Shown: in pieces, positions 1-5,759 of the stretch | Numbering within the stretch: position 1 is the first letter of the stretch | Layout of the letters: every line of letters starts with the position of its first letter | Source of the DNA: Gammaproteobacteria bacterium UBA7376 | GTDB lineage: Bacteria > Pseudomonadota > Gammaproteobacteria > Pseudomonadales > Azotimanducaceae | Length of the DNA: 11,477 nt | Reading direction: 5' to 3' | Assembly: GCA_002470275.1 (NCBI GenBank) | Contig: DKNY01000004.1 | Coordinates: 1 to 11,477, forward strand | Translations under genes and position numbers: made by a program | The notes under the pieces: model-generated | What the model saw: only the letters and a program-made list of their open reading frames with translations | What the model was told of the DNA's origin: nothing | Database searches by the model: none

Positions 1-81
1 TGAATCCCCATCTTCCGCAAAGGCGGACCAAGACGGCAGAGTCAAAGCTATGACGCTTACGAAAAACGTAAATCGAAACAT
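1..81 (-). CDS. N-terminus of a secreted protein (partial, cut by window start)
   Basis: An open frame starts with ATG at 81 and runs off the left edge, giving 27 codons. The translation begins MFRFTFFVSVIALTLP and continues to SAFA followed by EDGDS. This is a textbook Sec signal peptide: short positive n-region with Arg3, hydrophobic core at residues 4-15, and an A-F-A signal peptidase I site before Glu23. On the coding strand GGGGAG lies about 6 nt upstream of the ATG, a good Shine-Dalgarno sequence that supports this start. The mature protein is outside the window, so no function can be given. It would be a periplasmic, outer-membrane or secreted protein. It lies 170 bp downstream of the DUF1295 gene on the same strand and could have its own promoter in that gap. 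Confidence 0.65.
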   Translation of the reverse strand, partial: MFRFTFFVSVIALTLPSWSAFAEDGDS

Positions 82-130
82 GATATCTCCCCAGATATTT
101 TTTGTACGACCCATTGCAGGCCTGTAAAAC

Positions 131-147
131 GTTAACTAACAGTTAAC
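131..147. promoter_or_regulatory. Perfect inverted repeat, possible operator of the secreted-protein gene
   Basis: GTTAACT (131-137), AAC, AGTTAAC (141-147) is a perfect 7-3-7 inverted repeat. Because GTTAAC is itself a palindrome, it also reads as a direct repeat with an 11-bp period, which is one helical turn. It lies about 50 bp upstream of the minus-strand start at 81 in an AT-rich stretch, where an operator or activator site would be expected. The binding protein is unknown. Confidence 0.35.
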
Positions 148-251
148 AAGGTAAAATATAGTGTAATGGGTGGGGAAAGCAACACCCCGGAAATGAACAA
201 GTTGAGGCATCGGGTGTCCACCGAGGGAGAGGCAAGCTGTGTCCCCGCCCC

Positions 252-1736
252 CTAGCTCGAATTGTCTTGGGCTGCTATCACGCCCGCATCAGTCCAAGAG
301 GACGCAGTGAGGATGTACTCTAGCGTTCGGTCCGAGGGCAGTTGGGAGGATAGGCCTACCCAGTTGCCTCTGGCGTCGTAAGTGAGGGAGATCGCGATCT
401 TTTCCCCAGACAGCTCGTAGTGCCTTTGACCGGTGCTTTTCTGCGGACCCTGGGTGATATAAACCGGTGTCATTTTGCCTGTTTGACCGTTGAGTAGGGT
501 CTGCTCGGTAAGCAACTCGGGGGTCCAATAAGCGAAGGACTTAATGCACGGTTGATCAACCAGCGATGGAGCTTCGCTGTCGACCAGAAAGCCTTCGGGG
601 GTCTGTCGACCCATGACCCGAAGTTGATTGCCCTTGACCTGGGTCTGGCTGCGAATTTCGTGGAGGCAAAGATCCGGCGAGTAATGCTCTTCAACCTCGT
701 GTTCGTAAGAAAAAACCGTTATCCCAAGCAGCTTGTAGCTGAAAGCTGCATTGGCCTTTAAACGGTAGCCATCATTCGCGCGCTGGAGTAGGAATTGATG
801 AAAGCCAATTTCTCGCTCGCCAAGGTAGGCGGCGAATCGCCAGGTTCGAGTGTCGCCAATGGCCATAGTCTCGTGCGGCGAAGGCGGGTAGGCATTAGCC
901 AACCCGTCTTTATCAGCGGCCTGGCTCAGTGTCCGCTGGCCTGGGATGCATACAAAAATCAAAATGGACAGGAAAATTTTCCAGGGTATAAAGCTAGGCG
1001 TTCTTGCCTGATAGGCCAGATAAGCAGGGTTCCGATTGCCGATGTCCGCTTCCATTCTCCTGATGCCCGTAAATCGCACCAAGAGATAGGTGATGCCAAA
1101 CAGGGGCAAGAGGGCATACCAAGCCCCCTCAGCGAGTGCTATGCCGCAGAGGCCCAACCAAAATAACCACTCACCGAAATAATTGGGGTGCCTAGAGAAA
1201 TGCCACAGCCCCCGCTCTAAAACTGGGGATCTCGGCTGGCGCTTTAAGAAGGCGGAGAGCTGAAGGTCCGCGCAGATCTCAATGGCTAGCCCGATTCCAG
1301 ATAGGCATAGACACAGGCTAGTCAGGAGCGTCCAAGGCGATGAACCGTCAAAGACCGGAGGAAAAATTAATGAGATGCCAAAAGCCATAAGCGCCTGAGG
1401 TATGAAGATCAGGAACAGGCTTGCTCGCCCAAAGCCCGCGCCATAGCGCCGTCGAACGGCTGCATATCGGTGATCTTCTTGTGCGCCAGCTTGTCGAATA
1501 GACAGGTGTGTGGCCAGGCGAACGGCCCAGATAAAGACCAAGGCAATTACAACAGAGGACTGCCCAAGGTTCGCATTGGGGGCGGCAGTGAAAAAAACGA
1601 TACTCGCGACCAGATGATGCAGGGGCCAAAAAATGTCCGCCACGGCAGTGTTTTGATTGCGCTGTGCCACGCCCCACGCGAGCAGCGCGAGCCCTAAGAC
1701 GCAAAGGGCGGCAATAAGATATGCCGGGGTTGTCAT
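252..1736 (-). CDS. DUF1295 (steroid 5-alpha-reductase-like) membrane protein fused to a DUF6134/DUF3108-like periplasmic domain
   Basis: This 494-aa protein has two parts. Residues 1 to about 258 form a multi-pass membrane protein of the DUF1295 / steroid 5-alpha-reductase-like superfamily. The family signature SRHPNYFGEW is at 181-190 (His183, Asn185, Glu189), followed by an FTGIRRMEADIG segment and the usual terminal YLAYQARTPSFIPW at about 241-252. DUF1295 proteins normally end here. This one continues through another hydrophobic segment (about 254-266) into a roughly 220-residue soluble, beta-rich domain starting near TWRFAAYLGEREIGFHQF. That domain resembles DUF6134/DUF3108-type periplasmic domains. 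Family members are presumed NAD(P)H-dependent reductases of lipids or steroids, but the substrate is unknown. The gene follows the lipoprotein gene with only 5 bp between stop and ATG, so the two are probably co-transcribed and translationally coupled; no strong Shine-Dalgarno sequence is visible. The DUF1295 call is firm and the C-terminal family name is less certain. Confidence 0.85.
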   Translation of the reverse strand: MTTPAYLIAALCVLGLALLAWGVAQRNQNTAVADIFWPLHHLVASIVFFTAAPNANLGQSSVVIALVFIWAVRLATHLSIRQAGAQEDHRYAAVRRRYGAGFGRASLFLIFIPQALMAFGISLIFPPVFDGSSPWTLLTSLCLCLSGIGLAIEICADLQLSAFLKRQPRSPVLERGLWHFSRHPNYFGEWLFWLGLCGIALAEGAWYALLPLFGITYLLVRFTGIRRMEADIGNRNPAYLAYQARTPSFIPWKIFLSILIFVCIPGQRTLSQAADKDGLANAYPPSPHETMAIGDTRTWRFAAYLGEREIGFHQFLLQRANDGYRLKANAAFSYKLLGITVFSYEHEVEEHYSPDLCLHEIRSQTQVKGNQLRVMGRQTPEGFLVDSEAPSLVDQPCIKSFAYWTPELLTEQTLLNGQTGKMTPVYITQGPQKSTGQRHYELSGEKIAISLTYDARGNWVGLSSQLPSDRTLEYILTASSWTDAGVIAAQDNSS

Positions 1737-1741
1737 GCTAG

Positions 1742-2329
1742 CTAAGGACTATCGGGTGTGAATCTGCGACCAATGGCTCTGACGCCTGCGCCGAGTAAAG
1801 GTACGTGGGCGTAAAATCCTCGGCCGCTGTCCCAAAAGTCTTGATGGATCACTACCTCACCCGCGTCGTTAAAGCGCAGGTGAGTGATGCCAAGGGTTCG
1901 ACTCTCGACTGTTTTTCTTAAAGGCGTAAACGTGGCCCGCATATGCCAAATGAGATAAACGTCCGCACCCTTTTTTAGTGTTTCCAGCATATCTACATCA
2001 ACCTCAGCGCCGCCCTCAGCGATGCTTTTGAAATGTTTCACCACCTGTGCGCGCCGGGTTGCCAGCAGGAGTGCGTCACTGAAGTGAAGCTGCTCCGCAT
2101 ACAGTTCCGCTGCCCGGAGATGCGTGTCCTCGGATCCAATATTGCGAAGGAACGCTTCAAAGCGGGCTAAGGTTTCGGGGGCGACGTCTTGTCCCCCAGG
2201 GAAGTCGATTAACGCGGCGCGATAGGCAGCCGGATACCCGTCGAGTTCGCCGCTGAGAGGTGGCGTCGGGGAAACAAGCGCACATCCCCCCAAGGACAGG
2301 AGGGCTGCGGTAAGAAAGGCAAATCGCAT
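1742..2329 (-). CDS. NTF2/SnoaL-like lipoprotein
   Basis: This 195-aa protein starts with a lipoprotein signal peptide, MRFAFLTAALLSLGGC, with lipobox L-G-G-C and lipidated Cys16. The residue after Cys is Ala rather than Asp, so sorting to the outer membrane is expected if the Lol rules apply. The mature part, from about residue 45, looks like an NTF2/SnoaL-like alpha+beta cone: a helical N-half (ETLARFEAFLRNIG and AAELYAEQLHFSDALL), then strands including DVYLIWHMRATFTPL and GITHLRFNDAGEVVIHQDFWD. The HLRF..AGEV..HQDFWD pattern is typical of NTF2-like proteins, in which the cavity binds or converts a small hydrophobic ligand. It is the first gene of the minus-strand unit, 5 bp ahead of the DUF1295 gene, and is divergent from the FAD oxidoreductase gene. 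Such lipoproteins are found in DUF1295/COG2907 lipid clusters. Catalysis versus lipid binding cannot be decided from sequence. Confidence 0.75.
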   Translation of the reverse strand: MRFAFLTAALLSLGGCALVSPTPPLSGELDGYPAAYRAALIDFPGGQDVAPETLARFEAFLRNIGSEDTHLRAAELYAEQLHFSDALLLATRRAQVVKHFKSIAEGGAEVDVDMLETLKKGADVYLIWHMRATFTPLRKTVESRTLGITHLRFNDAGEVVIHQDFWDSGRGFYAHVPLLGAGVRAIGRRFTPDSP

Positions 2330-2473
2330 GGAAGAACGGTAGTGACGTTGTCGTGAAGGCTGGGTGAACAGACGAGATAGGGGGTTTCACGAGCAGTTCA
2401 CGATGAAACAAAGAAGGTGGTCTCCCAAGTTTACCGGCTATGTCTCATTGTTTTCCAAGTTTAACCAGGCAGA
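2330..2473. promoter_or_regulatory. Divergent promoter/operator region between the two lipid gene units
   Basis: This 144-bp gap separates the starts of the minus-strand lipoprotein gene and the plus-strand FAD oxidoreductase gene, so it must carry promoters for both. Two repeat families are visible. TTCACGA occurs at 2386-2392 and 2397-2403 as a direct repeat with an 11-bp period, and again inverted (TCGTGAA) at 2351-2357. CCAAGTTTA occurs at 2425-2433 and 2455-2463, exactly 30 bp apart. On the minus strand the TCGTGAA pair is followed 6 bp later by TATCTC, a possible -10 element. No convincing sigma-70 -35/-10 pair was found for the plus direction. Confidence 0.55.
2386..2403. promoter_or_regulatory. 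Tandem TTCACGA box, candidate response-regulator site
   Basis: TTCACGA-GCAG-TTCACGA is a 7-4-7 direct repeat with an 11-bp period. This is the geometry of a PhoB box and of many OmpR/PhoB-family sites. A third, inverted copy is at 2351-2357. The locus encodes an OmpR/PhoB-type regulator at 7314-8006, which makes it a natural candidate ligand. The spacing and copies are directly visible; the assignment to that regulator is inference. Confidence 0.4.
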
Positions 2474-3790
2474 GTGTCCATTGTGAAAATCGGAATTGTA
2501 GGCAGCGGCATCGCCGGTATTGCGGCCGCGCACCGATTGGCGCGAGTCGCCGAAGTGACGCTATTTGAAGCCGAAGGCCGGCTGGGCGGACACACGGATT
2601 CCCACTCCGTCTATATCGACGGACGCGTCTTCGCACTGGATACCGGATTTATTGCGTTCAACACCGAGAATTACCCCCGTTTTGCCTCCTGGTTAGGGCA
2701 AATCGGCGTTCCCTCGCAGCGCACCACCATGTCCTTTAGCGTCACTGCAGACCAAGAAGACGTTGAGTATGCGACCGGGAGCCTGTCGAGCCTGTTCGCA
2801 GCAACCAAGCTTATGTTCTCCTTCGGGCACCTTCGCATGCTGTGGGATATTAGGCGGTTTTACATCCTGGCGGCGAAACTCTCTGATCAGGGAATTTCAG
2901 GGGAAGCCATTTCCATTGGCGAGTTCCTTGAGCAGCAGCGCTTCAGCAAGCGCTTCAAGCTGTTCTACATGGCACCTTTATGCGCGGCGCTATGGACACA
3001 TAGCAATACCGATCCGCTAGAAATTCCGCTCCAGCACGTGGTTTCCTTCCTGCGGTATCACGACATGCTCAAGCTTGAGGGCCAGCCCCTGTGGCGAGTG
3101 ATAAGCGGCGGATCGTCCCAATACCTTGAGGCATTCGAGAAACAGTTTCTCGGGAATATCAGGCTCAACAAGGCGGTGAGGAAGGTCATCCGGCAAAGCG
3201 ATGGGGTGATTCTGGAGACGGATACGGATGCCGATAAGTACGATGCGGTCATTCTCGCATGCCACAGCGATCAAGCGCTTTCAATCTTGGACTCACCCAC
3301 CGACGAAGAGCAGGGCATTCTGGGCGCGATTCGTTACGGCGAGAATAGGATCGTGCTGCACAGCGATGAGACCTTCATGCCGAAGCGCAAGTCGGCCTGG
3401 GCCAGTTGGAATGCCCGCGTAATAGACGATACGGGACGATCAGTGACCACCTACTGGATGAACAAGCTGCAGGCCATGAACGGCCCCCAGTTTTTCATTA
3501 CCCTGAATCCGGAGAGGCGGCCTGAACATGTTTGGACCGAGCGCAGTTACAGCCATCCAATCTTTGATAAAAAAGCCCACGAAGCTAAGTCGCGACATGA
3601 TTTGGTTGATGGTGTGGGGCATGTCTTTTACTGCGGCTCGTATTGGGGATGGGGGTTCCATGAGGATGGTTTTACGAGCGGTATGTCCGCGGCTGAAAAG
3701 GTCATTGATCGTTATATCGGAACGGATCAAGATGCAGAAAGAGCAGAGGCAACCCTGCTAGGCACGCTCTCTCAGCGACTTGGCGGATAG
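2474..3790 (+). CDS. FAD-dependent oxidoreductase, COG2907 (amine-oxidase fold)
   Basis: This 438-aa flavoprotein opens with a dinucleotide-binding fold, KIGIVGSGIAGIAAAHRL, containing GxGxxG. It is followed by an acidic strand end and the second glycine motif EAEGRLGGHTDSH. The C-terminus has the FAD-contacting segment FYCGSYWGWGFHEDGFTSGMSAA. These features and the length (usually about 420-450 aa) fit COG2907, predicted NAD/FAD-binding proteins related to phytoene desaturases and amine oxidases. From general knowledge, COG2907 genes often sit with DUF1365 and cyclopropane-fatty-acyl-synthase-like methyltransferase genes. In Rhodobacter they belong to the singlet-oxygen RpoE-ChrR regulon and are tied to modified (furan) fatty acid formation. 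The start is GTG at 2474; GTG at 2483 would give the more usual MKIGIVGSG beginning, and Shine-Dalgarno support is weak for both. DUF2878 follows after 6 bp. The methyltransferase and DUF1365 neighbours are missing here. Confidence 0.88.
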   Translation: MSIVKIGIVGSGIAGIAAAHRLARVAEVTLFEAEGRLGGHTDSHSVYIDGRVFALDTGFIAFNTENYPRFASWLGQIGVPSQRTTMSFSVTADQEDVEYATGSLSSLFAATKLMFSFGHLRMLWDIRRFYILAAKLSDQGISGEAISIGEFLEQQRFSKRFKLFYMAPLCAALWTHSNTDPLEIPLQHVVSFLRYHDMLKLEGQPLWRVISGGSSQYLEAFEKQFLGNIRLNKAVRKVIRQSDGVILETDTDADKYDAVILACHSDQALSILDSPTDEEQGILGAIRYGENRIVLHSDETFMPKRKSAWASWNARVIDDTGRSVTTYWMNKLQAMNGPQFFITLNPERRPEHVWTERSYSHPIFDKKAHEAKSRHDLVDGVGHVFYCGSYWGWGFHEDGFTSGMSAAEKVIDRYIGTDQDAERAEATLLGTLSQRLGG

Positions 3791-3796
3791 ATTCTC

Positions 3797-4333
3797 GTGA
3801 TTGGCATCTTGGTGCGCCGAGGAAAGCTGATCAATGCGATATCGCTCAAGATTACGTGGTTGGCTTGTGTTCTGGGGGGTTCGATAATGGGCCTCATCGC
3901 TATTTCGGCGATGATCCTGCACAGCGGGGTTCAGCGCCGTCTTTCAATAGATCTTCCCTATGTTGGCTTGCTCAGCGTGATCGGCTTCGTGCTAGACACA
4001 GCCTGGATTTCGGCGGGGGTCTTGGATTACGGACAATCAGCACTCTGGTTATCGTCTTCTTTCATGGTGGCACCTCCATGGATCGTCCTGCTGTGGGTTG
4101 CCGTGGGTTTGTCCCTCAATCAAAGTTTGTCTTTCTTGGTGGATAGGCCCCTGTTCGGTTCGCTACTGGTGGGGTTGGGGGCGCCGTTTTCCTATTTGAC
4201 AGGGGAAAGTTTTGGCGCCGTTGTGATTCCTGACCCCTCCGCCCTTGCCCTTCTGAGCCTGAGTTGGATCATCGTATTTTATGGGATCTTTTACCTAGCC
4301 AGAGTGCGCGCTATCAGACCGTTGAATATCTAA
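3797..4333 (+). CDS. DUF2878 family inner-membrane protein
   Basis: This 178-aa integral membrane protein has about five hydrophobic segments: roughly residues 17-42, 53-76, 82-112, 118-138 and 148-168. Motifs match DUF2878: GFVLDTAWISAGVLDY in the second segment, and a GLGAPFSYLTGESFGAVV stretch with the family's G-x-P-x-x-Y-x-x-G-x-x-x-G-A pattern. The length is close to the family norm of about 165-180 aa. The start is GTG at 3797, 6 bp after the oxidoreductase stop. A second in-frame GTG lies at 3812, and the N-terminal 15 residues are polar, so the true start could be slightly downstream. Function is unknown. The family co-occurs with COG2907, DUF1365, CFA-synthase-like and DUF3833 genes, so a role in lipid handling at the inner membrane is inferred. 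Confidence 0.8.
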   Translation: MIGILVRRGKLINAISLKITWLACVLGGSIMGLIAISAMILHSGVQRRLSIDLPYVGLLSVIGFVLDTAWISAGVLDYGQSALWLSSSFMVAPPWIVLLWVAVGLSLNQSLSFLVDRPLFGSLLVGLGAPFSYLTGESFGAVVIPDPSALALLSLSWIIVFYGIFYLARVRAIRPLNI

Positions 4334-4366
4334 AACTTAGCCACCTAGTCCTCATGGAACTCAGCT

Positions 4367-4416
4367 TGCTCCATTGCAGCGGATAATGTGCGAACATCTG
4401 CGCCCACTATGGAGCA
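4367..4416 (+). promoter_or_regulatory. Nested hairpin in the leader of the sensor kinase gene, covering its ribosome binding site
   Basis: The outer arms TGCTCCAT (4367-4374) and ATGGAGCA (4409-4416) are perfectly complementary over 8 bp. Inside them GCAG (4376-4379) pairs with CTGC (4398-4401), and ATGT (4386-4389) pairs with ACAT (4394-4397) around a GCGA tetraloop of the stable GNRA class. The right outer arm contains GGAG (4411-4414), the Shine-Dalgarno sequence for the GTG start at 4423. If it folds in the mRNA it would block ribosome access. No known riboswitch class was recognised. Confidence 0.4.
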
Positions 4417-4422
4417 GTTAAC

Positions 4423-5733
4423 GTGAAAATCAGTCGCTCGGGTCTGCTGACCAAGATGGGTCGGGTCGTTGCCCTCCAGGTCGGTTTGATCAGTGCCGCA
4501 GTGGCGGCGGGTATTTATATTACCAATACCATCGTTGAGGATTTTCTGATCACAGAGGCCCTCCAGAACGAAGCACAGCATTTTTGGGCACTGTATGAGG
4601 AGAATGACGCCCAGGGACTGCCCAACACTGCCAACATGGTGGGCTATCTTGCAGAGCCCGGTAAGACTTCGGCGCTGCCCCAACCGCTAAAGGACTTTCA
4701 ACCTGGGTTTATTGGCAGGGTGGACATTGGGAATGAGCAGCCAACTCTATATGTGAGCCAGCAAGGCGAGCAGGGAGGCCCCGTTCTTTACCTACTTTTC
4801 GCAAGTGATGATGTGTCCCAGTTGGCGTTCTACTTCGGCATCCTGCCGCTCTCTATCGCCCTGCTCGTGGTGTATGGGTTTTCTTTCCTCACCTACCGGC
4901 TTTCCCATCAGGCCTTGTCTCCCATTGTCCAGCTAGCCGACTACCTGCAGGAATATCGTTTTGGTGGGTTGAATCAACCGGCGGTTGATCTGGGAGAGCT
5001 GCGGACCGTCGCCAACGTAGAAGTGGATGTGATGATCGACGCTATCGATAGCTTTGCCGAGCGGCTAGATGCCTTTATTGAGCGTGAACGAATCTTTACC
5101 CGGGATGCCAGTCATGAGTTAAGAACACCCATTGCGGTCTTTAAAGGCTCCTTAGACCTATTGCAAAGACGCCAGGATATCGCGCCAGAGGACGAAAAGG
5201 TTTATGCCCGGATGCGCCGAACCGTGGGAGATATGGAAGGTCTGATAGAGACCCTGCTGCTGTTGGCCCGAGGCGAGGAAATGGGCCGATTGGATGAAGT
5301 CTGTCGTGTGCATGAATTGGCGCCCGGACTGGTAGAACAAATGAGCGGCTTGGCGGAAAAACGCGGCCTGGACCTCAAGTTAACCGAGCTCAACCAACTC
5401 CAGGTGCGCGCCCCCTATCGCGTTATCCAAATTGTATTAGTGAACCTTTTGCGTAACTCCATTAACTATACGCATCAGGGCTCAGTTGAGGTCAGGATCA
5501 CAGAGCAGTCCATGACGGTGAAGGACACGGGGATTGGCATGAACGCCAAGGAGCTGCAATCGGCTTTCGAGCCCTTTTATCGAAGTGAGCGCGGTCGGGC
5601 GAGCAGCGCTGGACACGGCCTTGGGCTGTCTATCGTCAGAAGGCTCGTAAATCAGTTCGAGTGGCATATGAGCGTGCAGAGCAATGTAGGTGAGGGGACG
5701 TCTGTCACCATTCACTTCCCTGTGTTTCGATAA
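4423..5733 (+). CDS. Two-component sensor histidine kinase
   Basis: This 436-aa membrane kinase has a transmembrane segment at about 14-36, a periplasmic sensor region of about 100 residues (about 37-133), a second transmembrane segment at about 134-157, a HAMP-like linker (LSPIVQLADYL near 165-175), then the catalytic core. The H-box FTRDASHELRTPI has the phospho-accepting His231. The N-box NLLRNSINYT has Asn341 and Asn345. The G1 box is DTGIGM at 368-373, the F-box is FEPFYRSERG, and the G2 box is GHGLGLSIV at 397-405. All key residues are present, so it should be active. The sensor region matches no domain I recognise. The start is GTG, with GGAG 8 nt upstream. No regulator gene is adjacent on this strand; the only one in the window is the OmpR-type gene at 7314-8006 on the other strand, and pairing is inferred. 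The photolyase converges on it, with 26 bp between stops. Confidence 0.93.
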   Translation: MKISRSGLLTKMGRVVALQVGLISAAVAAGIYITNTIVEDFLITEALQNEAQHFWALYEENDAQGLPNTANMVGYLAEPGKTSALPQPLKDFQPGFIGRVDIGNEQPTLYVSQQGEQGGPVLYLLFASDDVSQLAFYFGILPLSIALLVVYGFSFLTYRLSHQALSPIVQLADYLQEYRFGGLNQPAVDLGELRTVANVEVDVMIDAIDSFAERLDAFIERERIFTRDASHELRTPIAVFKGSLDLLQRRQDIAPEDEKVYARMRRTVGDMEGLIETLLLLARGEEMGRLDEVCRVHELAPGLVEQMSGLAEKRGLDLKLTELNQLQVRAPYRVIQIVLVNLLRNSINYTHQGSVEVRITEQSMTVKDTGIGMNAKELQSAFEPFYRSERGRASSAGHGLGLSIVRRLVNQFEWHMSVQSNVGEGTSVTIHFPVFR

Positions 5734-5759
5734 CGCCGACCTTGGCCTGGCGCGACGTT

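Noticed and set aside
161..251. Possible cobalamin or other metabolite riboswitch, suggested by G/C-rich blocks
   Set aside because: No conserved B12-box, c-di-GMP or other consensus element could be found on either strand.
552..1166. Plus-strand open frames inside 252-1736
   Set aside because: They lie antisense to the well-supported DUF1295 fusion gene, show no family motifs, and have no ribosome binding sites.
4409..4426. Five-codon frame ATG to TGA overlapping the kinase GTG start as a leader peptide
   Set aside because: It has no ribosome binding site of its own and can arise by chance; the hairpin arm explains the sequence better.
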